DNA of 64,000 bases from an uncultured Lachnospiraceae bacterium (GCA_902493385.1 CABUPO010000003.1:62001-126000); one strand, 5' to 3'; shown: positions 25,986-35,160, counted from the first letter of the stretch. Notes: generated by a model not told the origin, from the sequence alone. Numbers and translations: made by a program.

Positions 25986-26864
25986 TTATTCAATATTCTG
26001 AATCTGTTCTCTTACCTTTTCAATCTCAGTCTTTAACTCAATAGCTTTGCCGGATACCTGTACGTCGGAAGATTTGGATAATGTTGTATTAGCCTCTCTG
26101 TTAAGCTCCTGTGCAATAAAATCAAGCTTTCGTCCTATACTTTCATCACTGTCAAGAACATTTTTCATACTTTCAATATGGCTTTTTAACCTTACCATCT
26201 CTTCATCAACGCATATCTTATCAGCATATACCACAAGTTCAGTTGCAAGAACTGACTGGTCTATCTGAGCGTTTCCTATTACTTCTGAAACTTTTTCATA
26301 AAGCTTCTGTCTGTAATCCTCAATTATTTCAGGCGAACGCTCAACAATATAATCTACGCATTCAGATATAAAATCAAGCTTTGCAAGTATATCTTTTTTC
26401 AGATTGGCTCCCTCTGCCGTACGTGCGGCAACAAATGACTCGCACGCTTCCCTTACCGCCTGACTTATACGTACGAAAAGCATACCGTCGTCAATACGAT
26501 TCTCCTCAAGCGTTAAAATCTCCGGATATCTTGACAGCACAGATGCAGTAAGGTCAAACGGAATATCAAAATCTTTTGAAAGCTCCTTTATACAATTAAC
26601 ATAATCTGCCGCTATATCTTTGTTATACATAAGAGACATGCCTGAAGAAGTATAATCCTCATAATTGATATATACGTCAATCTTGCCTCTGGTAATATAT
26701 TCCTTAAGTATATTCCTTATATCTGCTTCAAAAGCATTGAGCTTTCTCGGCAGCTTAATACTTATATCACAATATCTGTGATTAACCGATTTGATTTCTA
26801 CACTGACTTTATAATCTTTTGTTATCTTTTCACACCGACCAAATCCGGTCATGCTTTTAATCAT
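25986..26864 (-). CDS. YicC/YloC-family endoribonuclease
   Basis: 292-residue protein with the family N terminus IKSMTGFGR and the C-terminal DUF1732 block (GRKLDFIAQELNREANTTLSKS). YicC proteins are endoribonucleases involved in RNA decay. ATG 26864 is chosen; GTG 26867 is one codon upstream. It is the first gene of the yicC-remA-gmk-rpoZ unit and is divergent from rqcH. Confidence 0.92.
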   Translation of the reverse strand: MIKSMTGFGRCEKITKDYKVSVEIKSVNHRYCDISIKLPRKLNAFEADIRNILKEYITRGKIDVYINYEDYTSSGMSLMYNKDIAADYVNCIKELSKDFDIPFDLTASVLSRYPEILTLEENRIDDGMLFVRISQAVREACESFVAARTAEGANLKKDILAKLDFISECVDYIVERSPEIIEDYRQKLYEKVSEVIGNAQIDQSVLATELVVYADKICVDEEMVRLKSHIESMKNVLDSDESIGRKLDFIAQELNREANTTLSKSSDVQVSGKAIELKTEIEKVREQIQNIE

Positions 26865-26937
26865 CACAAGTACCCCTTCATTATTAGTACATCAGTTTAT
26901 TATAGTTTATTAAATGAATATCGTCAAGAATAATTCA

Positions 26938-26965
26938 CTAAGTATACATCTTGTGGTATACTTAG
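26938..26965. promoter_or_regulatory. 10-bp perfect inverted repeat at the rqcH promoter
   Basis: CTAAGTATAC at 26938-26947 and GTATACTTAG at 26956-26965, separated by 8 bases. The right arm contains a TATACT -10 candidate (26957-26962) with TTCACT 17 bases upstream (26934-26939). It is either an operator over the promoter or a hairpin at the start of the message. Confidence 0.55.
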
Positions 26966-26994
26966 AATCAAATAACCTAAAGGAGTATAAACTA

Positions 26995-28758
26995 ATGGCA
27001 TTTGACGGAACTACAATAGCTTCTATTGTATATGAACTTAATAATACAATCAAAGACGGACGTATATCAAAAATAGCCCAGCCTGAAAACGATGAAATTA
27101 TATTAACTATAAAAGGAGCGGACAGACAGACATACAGATTACTTATCTCCGCCAACGCAAGTCTTCCTCTTATATACCTTACGGATACCGCAAAGACTTC
27201 TCCTCTTTCCGCGCCTAATTTCTGCATGCTGTTAAGAAAACATGCAGGCTGCGCCAGAATAATAAATGTATCCCAGTTTGGACTTGAGCGTGTCATATGT
27301 ATCGAAATGGAACATCTTGATGAACTTGGAGACTATTGCCGCAGATACCTGATTGTAGAAATGATGGGCAAACACAGCAATATTATCTTCTGTGAAAAGA
27401 ACAATGATGAAAAAATGATTATAATAGACAGCATTAAACGTATATCAGGACTTGTAAGCTCCGTACGCGAAGTCCTTCCTGCGCGCGAATATTTTATACC
27501 TAATACTATGGACAAGCATGATCCTTTGTCATTTTCCGACGAATTAATGAACATTATTATCGGCAGGCCGCTTCCTGTATTCAAAGCAATATATTCCACC
27601 CTTACCGGAATAAGCAGCGTTACCGCCATAGAATTATGCGTTCGCGCAGGAATTGACGCAGACACGCCCGCCGCAGCTTTAGACAGTGAAGATACTGTAA
27701 GACTTAAAGAAAGTATTTTTACATTTATATCTGATATCAAAAACGAATCATTTACTCCAAATATCGTATTTGATAATAATACGCCCGCAGAATATGCCGT
27801 ATATGAGCTGACTTCATATCTTGATTTAAGAAAAGAATATTATGATTCTGTCAGTAAGATGTTATCCGATTATTATGAGAAAAAAGCTAACGCTACACGT
27901 ATACACCAAAAATCTTATGATTTAAGAAAAATTGTATCCACAGCGCTTGACAGATGCCGCAAAAAGCTTGATATCCAGAACAAGCAGTTTGCAAGCACTA
28001 TGAACCGTGATAAATACAGAGTATACGGCGAGCTTTTAACGACTTACGGATATCAGGCTGAAAAAGGCGATAAGTCTCTTGTCTGCAATAATTATTACAC
28101 TGGTGAAGATATAACAATTCCTCTTGATAAAGACATGACGCCGATTGAAAATGCAAAAAGGTATTTTGAACGCTATAATAAGCTTAAAAGAACCTACGAC
28201 GCTCTTTTAATCCAGCGTAATGAAACTACCGAAAACATCAATCACCTTGAATCAATAAGCAATTCGCTTGATATTGCCGCAAATGACGCGGATCTTGATT
28301 TAATAAAAAAAGAACTTGTGGAATCCGGATATATTAAAAAGAAAGCCAATGGGAAAAAGAACAAAAAAAGCAATACGCCTAAGAGTACATGCATGCATTA
28401 TATATCAAGCGATGGATTTGATATATACGTTGGCAAGAACAATTTCCAAAACGATGAGCTTACATTCGGCAACAGAGCGCCCGGCGACTGGTGGTTCCAC
28501 TCAAAAGGAATTGCCGGCTCACATGTAGTACTGAAAGGAAACGGCTCTGAAGTTCCTGACAGGGCGTTTGAGGAAGCGGGCGCTCTTGCGGCATATTATT
28601 CAAAGGGAAGGGAATCCGGAAAAGTTGAGATTGATTATACAGAAATCCAAAATGTCAAAAAGCCAAAAAACAGCAAGCCGGGATTTGTAGTATATTATAC
28701 CAATTACTCGCTTGTTGCAGATACAGACATAAGCAGACTCACTCTTGTAAATGATTAG
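26995..28758 (+). CDS. rqcH: RqcH/NFACT-family ribosome rescue factor
   Basis: Homologue of Rqc2/NEMF that binds stalled 50S subunits and adds alanine tails. 587 residues: NFACT-N domain (MAFDGTTIASIVYELN start, then RISKIAQPENDEI), a central coiled coil (about 280-430), and the NFACT-R domain with GNRAPGDWWFHSKGIAGSHVVL near residue 497. Older annotations call such proteins fibronectin-binding. ATG 26995 follows AAAGGAG; the frame is open to 26914 but those residues precede the ribosome site. Confidence 0.93.
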   Translation: MAFDGTTIASIVYELNNTIKDGRISKIAQPENDEIILTIKGADRQTYRLLISANASLPLIYLTDTAKTSPLSAPNFCMLLRKHAGCARIINVSQFGLERVICIEMEHLDELGDYCRRYLIVEMMGKHSNIIFCEKNNDEKMIIIDSIKRISGLVSSVREVLPAREYFIPNTMDKHDPLSFSDELMNIIIGRPLPVFKAIYSTLTGISSVTAIELCVRAGIDADTPAAALDSEDTVRLKESIFTFISDIKNESFTPNIVFDNNTPAEYAVYELTSYLDLRKEYYDSVSKMLSDYYEKKANATRIHQKSYDLRKIVSTALDRCRKKLDIQNKQFASTMNRDKYRVYGELLTTYGYQAEKGDKSLVCNNYYTGEDITIPLDKDMTPIENAKRYFERYNKLKRTYDALLIQRNETTENINHLESISNSLDIAANDADLDLIKKELVESGYIKKKANGKKNKKSNTPKSTCMHYISSDGFDIYVGKNNFQNDELTFGNRAPGDWWFHSKGIAGSHVVLKGNGSEVPDRAFEEAGALAAYYSKGRESGKVEIDYTEIQNVKKPKNSKPGFVVYYTNYSLVADTDISRLTLVND

Positions 28759-28772
28759 GAGGATATTTGAAA

Positions 28773-29582
28773 ATGATAAAATCTGACTGCCATATGCATT
28801 CCAGCTTCTCATCAGATTCTACTGAACATATGGAAACAATGATTAACAGCGCTATCAGTAAAGGACTTGATTACATTTGTTTTACCGAGCATATGGACCT
28901 CGAATTTCCTGAAAAATATGCGCTTTCGTTTGTATTTGATGTTGATGAATACATGAACTGCATAACAGGACTTTCAGAAAAATACCGTGACAGAATCAGG
29001 ATATTTAAAGGAATTGAAATCGGTTTAAAGCCTGATCTGTCCAGCAGATATGACAAAATTTTAAATTCATATGACTGGGACTTTGTTATAGGTTCTACGC
29101 ATCTTATAGATAATATTGACCCATATTACAGCGAATATTGGGATAATAAGGATGAAAAAGCATGTATATACAGATATTTTGAATGCATATACGAAAATAT
29201 AACTGCCTGCAGTAATTATGACAGCCTTGGTCATCTTGATTATGTTTTAAGGTACTCACCGTCAAAAGGCGCAGGTTTCTTATATAATGATTTTGAAGAT
29301 ATCCTTAACTGTATTTTGCAGCACATCATTCAAAATAACAAATCTCTTGAAATTAACAGCTCAGGATATAAAGCGGGACTCTCCTCTCCCAATCCGTCCG
29401 AAGCCATAATAAAAAAATATATTGAGCTTGGGGGCACGGCATTTACAATAGGTTCAGACGCTCATACCGCGCCTCATATAGCCTATGAATTTAACAGACT
29501 GGAAAAGCTTCTTTCCTCGCTCGGCATTACTTTCTACAATATATATTCATGCAGAAAACCCAAAATAAAGAAAATATTATAA
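28773..29582 (+). CDS. PHP-domain histidinol-phosphatase family protein
   Basis: 269 residues with PHP metal motifs: DCHMHSSFSSD at the N terminus, YICFTEHMD, GIEIGLKPD, IGSTH, YDSLGHLDYVLRY and TIGSDAHTAPHIA. The family (HisJ/HisK) removes phosphate from histidinol phosphate. No his gene is nearby, so another phosphoester substrate is possible. Start ATG 28773 is nine bases after GGAGGA. It follows rqcH by 14 bases. Confidence 0.85.
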   Translation: MIKSDCHMHSSFSSDSTEHMETMINSAISKGLDYICFTEHMDLEFPEKYALSFVFDVDEYMNCITGLSEKYRDRIRIFKGIEIGLKPDLSSRYDKILNSYDWDFVIGSTHLIDNIDPYYSEYWDNKDEKACIYRYFECIYENITACSNYDSLGHLDYVLRYSPSKGAGFLYNDFEDILNCILQHIIQNNKSLEINSSGYKAGLSSPNPSEAIIKKYIELGGTAFTIGSDAHTAPHIAYEFNRLEKLLSSLGITFYNIYSCRKPKIKKIL

Positions 29583-29600
29583 ATAAATGCAATAAATTGC

Positions 29601-29680
29601 TTGATTATTTCCATAATATGTATATAATATGTTCTATAAAACAATAATTTATTACCGGGTATAAATTATTGTTTTATAGA
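29601..29680 (+). promoter_or_regulatory. Promoter followed by a 20-bp perfect inverted repeat
   Basis: TTGATT (29601-29606), a 16-base spacer and TATAAT (29623-29628). Immediately downstream, 29633-29652 and 29661-29680 are exact complements of each other, 20 bp each, with an 8-base loop (TACCGGGT). Transcription would start at about the first base of the left arm, so the message begins with a long hairpin that ends just before the G-rich ribosome site at 29683-29698. Confidence 0.8.
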
Positions 29681-29705
29681 AATGGAGAGAGGGGGGTGGA
29701 TTTAT

Positions 29706-29924
29706 ATGCTCCGTTACATACCTGTCCAAAAAAAGTTTAAATCGGACGAGCTTGGAGAATATATTTCCTTCGACATAAAAATCATTAATGAAAATAATGA
29801 TATACTGCTTTCAGTTCCTGACGTTTCTACCGACGGCAAGCTGGTATCTGATTTATGCAGCTTATGTACTGCAGGAAAATTAGATCCGATTCATATTTAT
29901 GATGTAATCGAAGATAATATTTAA
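29706..29924 (+). CDS. Small DUF6514-like protein
   Basis: A 72-residue protein. The C-terminal block DPIHIYDVIEDNI and the central LGEYISFDIKI resemble the short clostridial DUF6514 family, of unknown function. Start ATG 29706 is chosen because of the very strong G-rich site (AGAGGGGGGTGG) just before it; a longer frame from 29682 would start inside that stretch. It is a single-gene unit with its own promoter and terminator. Confidence 0.65.
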   Translation: MLRYIPVQKKFKSDELGEYISFDIKIINENNDILLSVPDVSTDGKLVSDLCSLCTAGKLDPIHIYDVIEDNI

Positions 29925-29978
29925 TGCTGTAAATGAGCTATTGCATGAAAAACCCTGATTTACAGGGCTGCAGGCAAC

Positions 29979-30027
29979 AAAAGCCTTCGGACTGATATAT
30001 ATCATAACTACAGTCAGGAGGCTTTTT
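29979..30027 (+). terminator. Intrinsic terminator after the DUF6514-like gene
   Basis: AAAAGCCT pairs with AGGCTTTT and ACTG with CAGT across an A+T-rich loop, ending in TTTTT. A smaller hairpin (CCCTG/CAGGG at about 29953-29967) precedes it. Confidence 0.8.
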
Positions 30028-30063
30028 AAACATTTTTTTAACCCTTTTCCTTTCGTCAAAACA

Positions 30064-30092
30064 TTCACAAACAATTATGATAATGATATAAT
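30064..30092 (+). promoter_or_regulatory. Promoter of a candidate small RNA
   Basis: TTCACA, 17-base spacer, TATAAT: one mismatch from the SigA consensus. No open reading frame with a ribosome site follows before the terminator at 30177-30218. Confidence 0.7.
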
Positions 30093-30098
30093 TTTTAT

Positions 30099-30219
30099 GA
30101 GAGTGAGGCCTCCGTGATTTTTGTACTGATAAATTCCAGTGTTCAAGTCATTGTGGCACGGAAACTTCACTCTATAAAAAATGGTGTAACCCCATATTGC
30201 AGAGGTTACACCATTTTTC
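30099..30219 (+). ncRNA. Candidate stand-alone small RNA, about 120 nt
   Basis: A near-consensus promoter points at 30099, and a 15-bp perfect stem (AAAAATGGTGTAACC at 30177-30191, complement at 30204-30218) ending in TTTTT closes the unit. Between them the RNA can close on itself: AGAGTGA (30100-30106) pairs with TCACTCT (30167-30173), and CCGTG (30112-30116) with CACGG (30157-30161). A C-rich run GGCCTCC near the 5' end resembles anti-ribosome-site seeds of regulatory RNAs. I do not recognise it as 6S, SRP, tmRNA or a known riboswitch. The terminator also serves the convergent cysteine desulfurase gene. Confidence 0.55.
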
Positions 30220-31390
30220 AGCTGCCTTTTCTCTTAAACGCTTTATATTCTATTGACATATCCCTTAACTTATCTACAATCTCCTTTAGGCGATTGATTG
30301 TATAATCTATCTCTGATAGTGTATTAAACTCTGAAATCGTAAATCTGACTGACCCATGTATATATTCGTCAGGCACTTTAATCTGTGACAGCACGTGTGA
30401 AACGCCCTTTAGACCCGCATTACATGCCGAACCTGTAGAACAGCATATATTATAAAGGTCCAGCTGTATCTGTATTGCCTCGCCGTCCAAAAATGCAAAT
30501 CCAAAATTAACATTTCCGGGCAGCCGTGAGTCTATATCTCCATTAAGCCTTACATATTCGATTTCATTCATAACTCTGCTTATAAAATGATTACGAAGGT
30601 TAGTGATATAGTTTATATTATATTCCATACGCTTATCCGCTATCTCACAGGCTGCCCCGAATCCGACAATACCCGGTACATTTTCAGTACCGGCACGCAT
30701 TGCCCTTTCCTGCTTTCCTCCATTACAAAACGGAGTAATCTTTATGCCGTTTTTTATATACAGGAAGCCAATTCCTTTAGGGCCATGACATTTGTGTGAG
30801 CTTGCGCTAAGCATATCGATATTCATCTGCTTAACGTCAATCGGTATATGGGTAAACGCCTGCACCGAATCCGTATGAAACAGAATATTGTGCCTGTGTG
30901 CCGCTTCCCCTATTTCTTTAATATTCTGTATTGTTCCAATCTCATTATTGGCAGCCATTACCGTAATAAGGACAGTATCTTTTCTTATAAACTTTTCAAT
31001 CATTTCAGGATGAATAATACCGTTTTCATCAGGCGGAATATAAGTTACGCTTACTCCGTTCTTTTCATGCTGCCTGCATGAATTGAGTATTGCATGGTGT
31101 TCTATCCCTGACGTTATAATGTGTCTGCCTTTATTTTTATATGCAGAAAGAACTCCGTAAAGCGCCCAGTTATCAGATTCTGTTCCTCCGGAAGTAAAAT
31201 ATATCTCTTCCGGACTTGCATTAATAATCTGGGCTATCTGCTTTCTGGCTTTATTTACCGCCTTTCTTGCATCTGCTGCAAAAGCATATATTTCTGATGG
31301 ATTGGAATATATATTATTAAAATAAGGAAGCATGGCTGTGGCGGCTTCGCTATACATCTTTGTTGTAGCCGCATTATCAAGATATATCAT
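30218..31390 (-). CDS. Cysteine desulfurase, NifS/IscS family
   Basis: PLP enzyme that releases sulfur from cysteine for Fe-S clusters or thio-modification. 390 residues. N-terminal MIYLDNAATTK, histidine block TSGIEHHAIL, the PLP lysine in SASSHKCHGPKGIGFLY, and the active-site cysteine in CSTGSACNAG. ATG 31390 follows GGTGA; the extra upstream codons to 31402 overlap that site. No iscU or thiI gene adjoins, so its sulfur acceptor is not evident. The 3' end runs into the terminator of the convergent small-RNA unit. Confidence 0.92.
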   Translation of the reverse strand: MIYLDNAATTKMYSEAATAMLPYFNNIYSNPSEIYAFAADARKAVNKARKQIAQIINASPEEIYFTSGGTESDNWALYGVLSAYKNKGRHIITSGIEHHAILNSCRQHEKNGVSVTYIPPDENGIIHPEMIEKFIRKDTVLITVMAANNEIGTIQNIKEIGEAAHRHNILFHTDSVQAFTHIPIDVKQMNIDMLSASSHKCHGPKGIGFLYIKNGIKITPFCNGGKQERAMRAGTENVPGIVGFGAACEIADKRMEYNINYITNLRNHFISRVMNEIEYVRLNGDIDSRLPGNVNFGFAFLDGEAIQIQLDLYNICCSTGSACNAGLKGVSHVLSQIKVPDEYIHGSVRFTISEFNTLSEIDYTINRLKEIVDKLRDMSIEYKAFKRKGS

Positions 31391-31439
31391 TATATTCACC
31401 ATTCTCTGTAATATTCCTCAAGAATATTATATGCACGTT

Positions 31440-32387
31440 TTAATCATTCAGATACTCTTTTACAATAAAGCGCGGTCTGTGCTTTGACTCAAGATAAATC
31501 TTTCCGATATATTCTCCGATAATTCCTATTGATAATATCTGAAGCCCTCCAAGAGCCCATACAGATACCATTATACTGCTCCAGCCAAGCGCAGTATATC
31601 CAAGGAAATGACGGATAACCGAATATAACAGTATACATATACTAAGCAGAAATATGAACATACCAAGCGTTGTAATAAGCCTTATTGGTTTTATGCTGAG
31701 CGAAGTAACTCCGTCAAATGCAAAATGAAGCATTTTCTTAAGAGGATATTTTGATTCGCCGGCATATCTCTCATGTCTTTCATAATACACATTAGTTGAC
31801 GGAAATCCTATCATAGGCACAATTCCGCGAAGGAAAAGATTAACCTCTTTATAATTCTCAAGATTATCAAGCACACGCTTACTCATAAGCCTGAAATCAG
31901 CATGATTATATACAATATCGACACCCAGCTTAAGAAGCAGCCTGTAATATGCCTGAGCGGTAAATCTCTTAAAAAACGTATCGGTTTCACGCTTGTTGCG
32001 AACACCGTATACAACCTCATACCCCTCGTTATATTTATCGACCATTTCATCAATTGCATCAATATCATCCTGAAGGTCGGCATCCATAGAAATAACCATG
32101 TCAGCCTCTTCCTTTGCCTGCATAAGCCCCGCCAGCACAGCGTTCTGATGACCTCTGTTTCGCGACAGACACAATCCTCTGAACATTTTATCGTTATTAT
32201 GAATGTCTCTGATCATCTCCCACGTTTTGTCCTTTGAGCCGTCATTTACATACAAAACCTTACTTTCAGGCGATATTTTACCCTTTTCAATAAGCGCTTC
32301 ATATTTTTCTTTAAGACGCCTCGTTGTTTCGGTAATAACCTCCTGCTCGTTATAACAAGGCACAACCATAAATAATATTTTAGCCAT
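31440..32387 (-). CDS. Family 2 glycosyltransferase, GtrB/DPM1-like
   Basis: 315-residue enzyme that probably moves a sugar from a nucleotide to undecaprenyl phosphate at the inner membrane face. GT-A motifs: VVPCYNEQEVI, YVNDGSKDKTW, the metal motif MDADLQDD, and FRLMSKRVLDN. Two C-terminal transmembrane helices (about 230-255 and 265-290) are as in GtrB and YkoT-type proteins. Start ATG 32387 follows GGGAGGAG. It lies 15 bases downstream of the unknown membrane-protein gene, which may be its partner. Confidence 0.9.
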   Translation of the reverse strand: MAKILFMVVPCYNEQEVITETTRRLKEKYEALIEKGKISPESKVLYVNDGSKDKTWEMIRDIHNNDKMFRGLCLSRNRGHQNAVLAGLMQAKEEADMVISMDADLQDDIDAIDEMVDKYNEGYEVVYGVRNKRETDTFFKRFTAQAYYRLLLKLGVDIVYNHADFRLMSKRVLDNLENYKEVNLFLRGIVPMIGFPSTNVYYERHERYAGESKYPLKKMLHFAFDGVTSLSIKPIRLITTLGMFIFLLSICILLYSVIRHFLGYTALGWSSIMVSVWALGGLQILSIGIIGEYIGKIYLESKHRPRFIVKEYLND

Positions 32388-32402
32388 AATTCTCCTCCCA
32401 TA

Positions 32403-33689
32403 TTAATGTTTATTATTAAGCGCCGCCTTACTTTCTGCTCTTTCCTTTTTCCTTGTAAGAGCCGCTCTTAAGTTCTCGTCAATGTTACTTTTATATTCGT
32501 CGGCATGTCTGATTACACACCCTGATTCATCCGCATCGCTTCCGTATGCATATACAGGAACCGGAAGCATATCGCATGAAGAATCATCTGAATTAATGCT
32601 TTCCGTATTGGACCCGTCAGTAATATTACCTGCTTCTTTATAGTGTGTCTCTGTAATATGCGAATATACGCTCTGCAGAAAATATGACGCCATAAGAATA
32701 TACACAAACGTTATCAGAGTAAATGAACCTGCGCCCATATCTATCTGCAACATAAGCCCGATAACAATAACTGAAACATAGCATATAAGAATCTGTATAC
32801 TCTTTCTCTTTTGAGCAAACATCATTATTACCGCCGCTGCTGCAAACGCATATATTACAATATAAAACAGCCTGTCCATACTGTAGAAATATCTTCCTGC
32901 GCTGCATATATCCGTATAAGGCAGGTATTCATATGCAAACCGCAGTTTAAGAATAGCTGCTATCGTGCTTCTGTCAAAGGCAGACGCATATTCAAACGCT
33001 GTAAAAAATAAAGCCGGAAAAGCACAAAACATATACAAAAACGCAGGCTTCCAATGTCTGAAAAGCATAAACATTATAGTAATTACAATCAAAAGCAGCG
33101 CCGTCCGGTTTATAAAATACAATACATTGGATGCAGTTCCCAGCAGCACTATTGTAATATATCCTGCTTTCATATTGTGATTTTTTTTCTGGTAAACCTT
33201 CCAAAATATTGCAAACCACAAAAACAGCGCCCATATTACTGCATTAGATAATAATATCTCCTCCGAAGAATACGCCGCGCCGGCTTCTACAGGCATAAAA
33301 GCAGACATAACCAGCGAAACAAACGCCGCTATCTGTCCGCATGATACGCGCATCGAAAAATAAAATAAAACAAGTCCTGTAAGCGATAAAAATGCAGTAA
33401 ATTCTGTATACTGATATATTTTAAGGGCTGCGGCGGCTGCAAATACCAATATAGTAATAATTACCTCCGCAATACGCAGGCCTTTTTTTGTTTTATGAAA
33501 TAACGCTGCACACAAACGGCACAAAAGTATGCAGATAACCGCTGCGGCGGCTACAACCCACGCTCCGGAAGCAATCTTAATATAATCCGGCGATTCCGGC
33601 ACGCCAAAGCATCTGCCCAAAAGCAGCACAGTACATACAATAAATAATATATAACACAAATATGTAAAAAAATTTCTGTTAGAAGCCAT
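32403..33689 (-). CDS. Polytopic membrane protein of unknown function
   Basis: 428 residues with roughly ten hydrophobic helices and a hydrophilic C-terminal tail (about residues 345-428, rich in D, S and E, ending basic). I recognise no family motif. The coupling to a GtrB-type glycosyltransferase 15 bases downstream suggests a GtrC-like or glycan-handling role, but nothing in the sequence proves it. Start ATG 33689 with ACGGAG upstream. It is divergent from the SpoVB-like flippase gene. Confidence 0.75.
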   Translation of the reverse strand: MASNRNFFTYLCYILFIVCTVLLLGRCFGVPESPDYIKIASGAWVVAAAAVICILLCRLCAALFHKTKKGLRIAEVIITILVFAAAAALKIYQYTEFTAFLSLTGLVLFYFSMRVSCGQIAAFVSLVMSAFMPVEAGAAYSSEEILLSNAVIWALFLWFAIFWKVYQKKNHNMKAGYITIVLLGTASNVLYFINRTALLLIVITIMFMLFRHWKPAFLYMFCAFPALFFTAFEYASAFDRSTIAAILKLRFAYEYLPYTDICSAGRYFYSMDRLFYIVIYAFAAAAVIMMFAQKRKSIQILICYVSVIVIGLMLQIDMGAGSFTLITFVYILMASYFLQSVYSHITETHYKEAGNITDGSNTESINSDDSSCDMLPVPVYAYGSDADESGCVIRHADEYKSNIDENLRAALTRKKERAESKAALNNKH

Positions 33690-33813
33690 GCTTTAAACTC
33701 CGTTATCCTGTTACTGTCAATACTAACAGTTTAACACATATATAATTTTTTTTAAAGCATTTTAGTTTATAACCTATCATATAATTTATAAACATTACGA
33801 AAAAGTGGGCAAT

Positions 33814-35133
33814 ATGATAAAAACTCTCATTAAAGGTACTGCTATCCTTACGATAACAGGATTTATAACCCGTATAATCGGATTTGCATATAAAATATAT
33901 CTGTCAAATGTCATGGATGCAAAAATGTTAGGAATATACCAGCTTGTATTTCCGGTGTTCAGTATATGCTTTACAATATATGCCGCTGGTATACAGACTG
34001 CAATTTCACAGATGATTGCAGCAAAAAAAGACGATTCGGAATATGTCAGGGCAACCGTATTAAAGTCAGGCGTCATTTCATTGTTTCTTGCCATTCTTTT
34101 ATCTGTTACCGTATATACAGCATCAGATACCATCGCCTCAAAATTTCTTGGCGAACCAAACAGCAGTATGGCTATTCGTATACTTGTACTGTCATTTCCG
34201 GTAAGCGCAGTAACTTCATGCATTAACGGCTGCTATTACGGTCTTCAGAAAACTTCTGTTCCGGCGGTAACACAGCTTCTTGAACAAATAACAAGAGTTA
34301 TATTTGTATTTTTAATTACATCAAACATTGCATACGGCAATAATGAAATGATATGCCTTGTGGCCGTAGCAGGACTTACGGCAGGTGAATTTTTTTCAAT
34401 GCTATACAGCATAGTACGGATTTTTCTGTTATTTAAGGGAATAAGCCATGAAAAACATATTAACACCAGATACTCTATTACAAAAAAGCTTTTAAAGCTT
34501 AGTATTCCTCTTACCGGCAATAAATTGATTATTGCACTTCTTCACGGAATAGAGACGGTACTTATACCGGTAATGTTAAAATGCTCAGGCGTAGATTCAG
34601 AGACCGCGCTGAGCATATACGGAGTACTTACAGGAATGGCGATGCCCTTCATCCTGTTCCCGTCAACAATTACTAATTCTCTGTCTGTTCTTCTGCTTCC
34701 TGCAATATCCGAAGCAAATACAAAGAACAAAGGGGTTAAAAACATTTCGGATATAAGTATTGCCGCAAGTATGATACTTGGACTGATATCTACCGCTGTA
34801 TTTTATTTTTTTGGCGGAAATCTTGCTGGTATTGTATTTAATAATGACACAGTAGGCACGTATATTGAAGTTCTTTCATTTTTATGCCCGTTTTTATTTA
34901 CGTCAACTACCTTAACAAGCATTATTAACGGCATGGGATATACACATGTTACATTTTTTATCACAATCATAGGATTATCAGTACGTATACTTCTTACAAT
35001 AAAGCTGATTCCTATTCAGGGAATAAACGGTTATCTTGTAAGCCTTCTGATAAGCCAGCTTGCAGTAACGGTAATAAGTTATGGTTACTACAGAAAAATG
35101 CTTGAAAAAAAAGCGTCCTGCAGTTCGGTATAA
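33814..35133 (+). CDS. SpoVB/MurJ-like polysaccharide flippase (MOP superfamily)
   Basis: 439 residues, about 12-14 transmembrane helices. The N terminus (IKTLIKGTAILTITGFITRIIGFAYKIYLS) and GIYQLVFPVFSICFTIYAAGIQTAISQMI are typical of the SpoVB branch of the MOP superfamily, which flips lipid-linked glycans such as lipid II. At 439 residues it is shorter than the usual roughly 520, with the last helices missing compared with SpoVB. ATG 33814 is preferred; GTG 33805 in frame is the alternative. Divergent from the membrane protein and glycosyltransferase genes, so possibly one glycan pathway. Confidence 0.87.
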   Translation: MIKTLIKGTAILTITGFITRIIGFAYKIYLSNVMDAKMLGIYQLVFPVFSICFTIYAAGIQTAISQMIAAKKDDSEYVRATVLKSGVISLFLAILLSVTVYTASDTIASKFLGEPNSSMAIRILVLSFPVSAVTSCINGCYYGLQKTSVPAVTQLLEQITRVIFVFLITSNIAYGNNEMICLVAVAGLTAGEFFSMLYSIVRIFLLFKGISHEKHINTRYSITKKLLKLSIPLTGNKLIIALLHGIETVLIPVMLKCSGVDSETALSIYGVLTGMAMPFILFPSTITNSLSVLLLPAISEANTKNKGVKNISDISIAASMILGLISTAVFYFFGGNLAGIVFNNDTVGTYIEVLSFLCPFLFTSTTLTSIINGMGYTHVTFFITIIGLSVRILLTIKLIPIQGINGYLVSLLISQLAVTVISYGYYRKMLEKKASCSSV

Positions 35134-35160
35134 AGCACCAGAGCTTACATGACGCTTTTT
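35108..35160. terminator. Bidirectional terminator between the flippase gene and pnp
   Basis: AAAAAGCGTC (35108-35117) pairs with GACGCTTTTT (35151-35160). The left arm is inside the last codons of the flippase gene, and the A-run on its left gives a U-run for pnp transcripts as well. Confidence 0.75.

Noticed and set aside
30099..30219. 6S RNA, small SRP RNA or a known riboswitch for the candidate small RNA
   Set aside because: Too short for 6S, lacks the SRP GGAA tetraloop context, and is followed by a terminator and no gene in the same direction.
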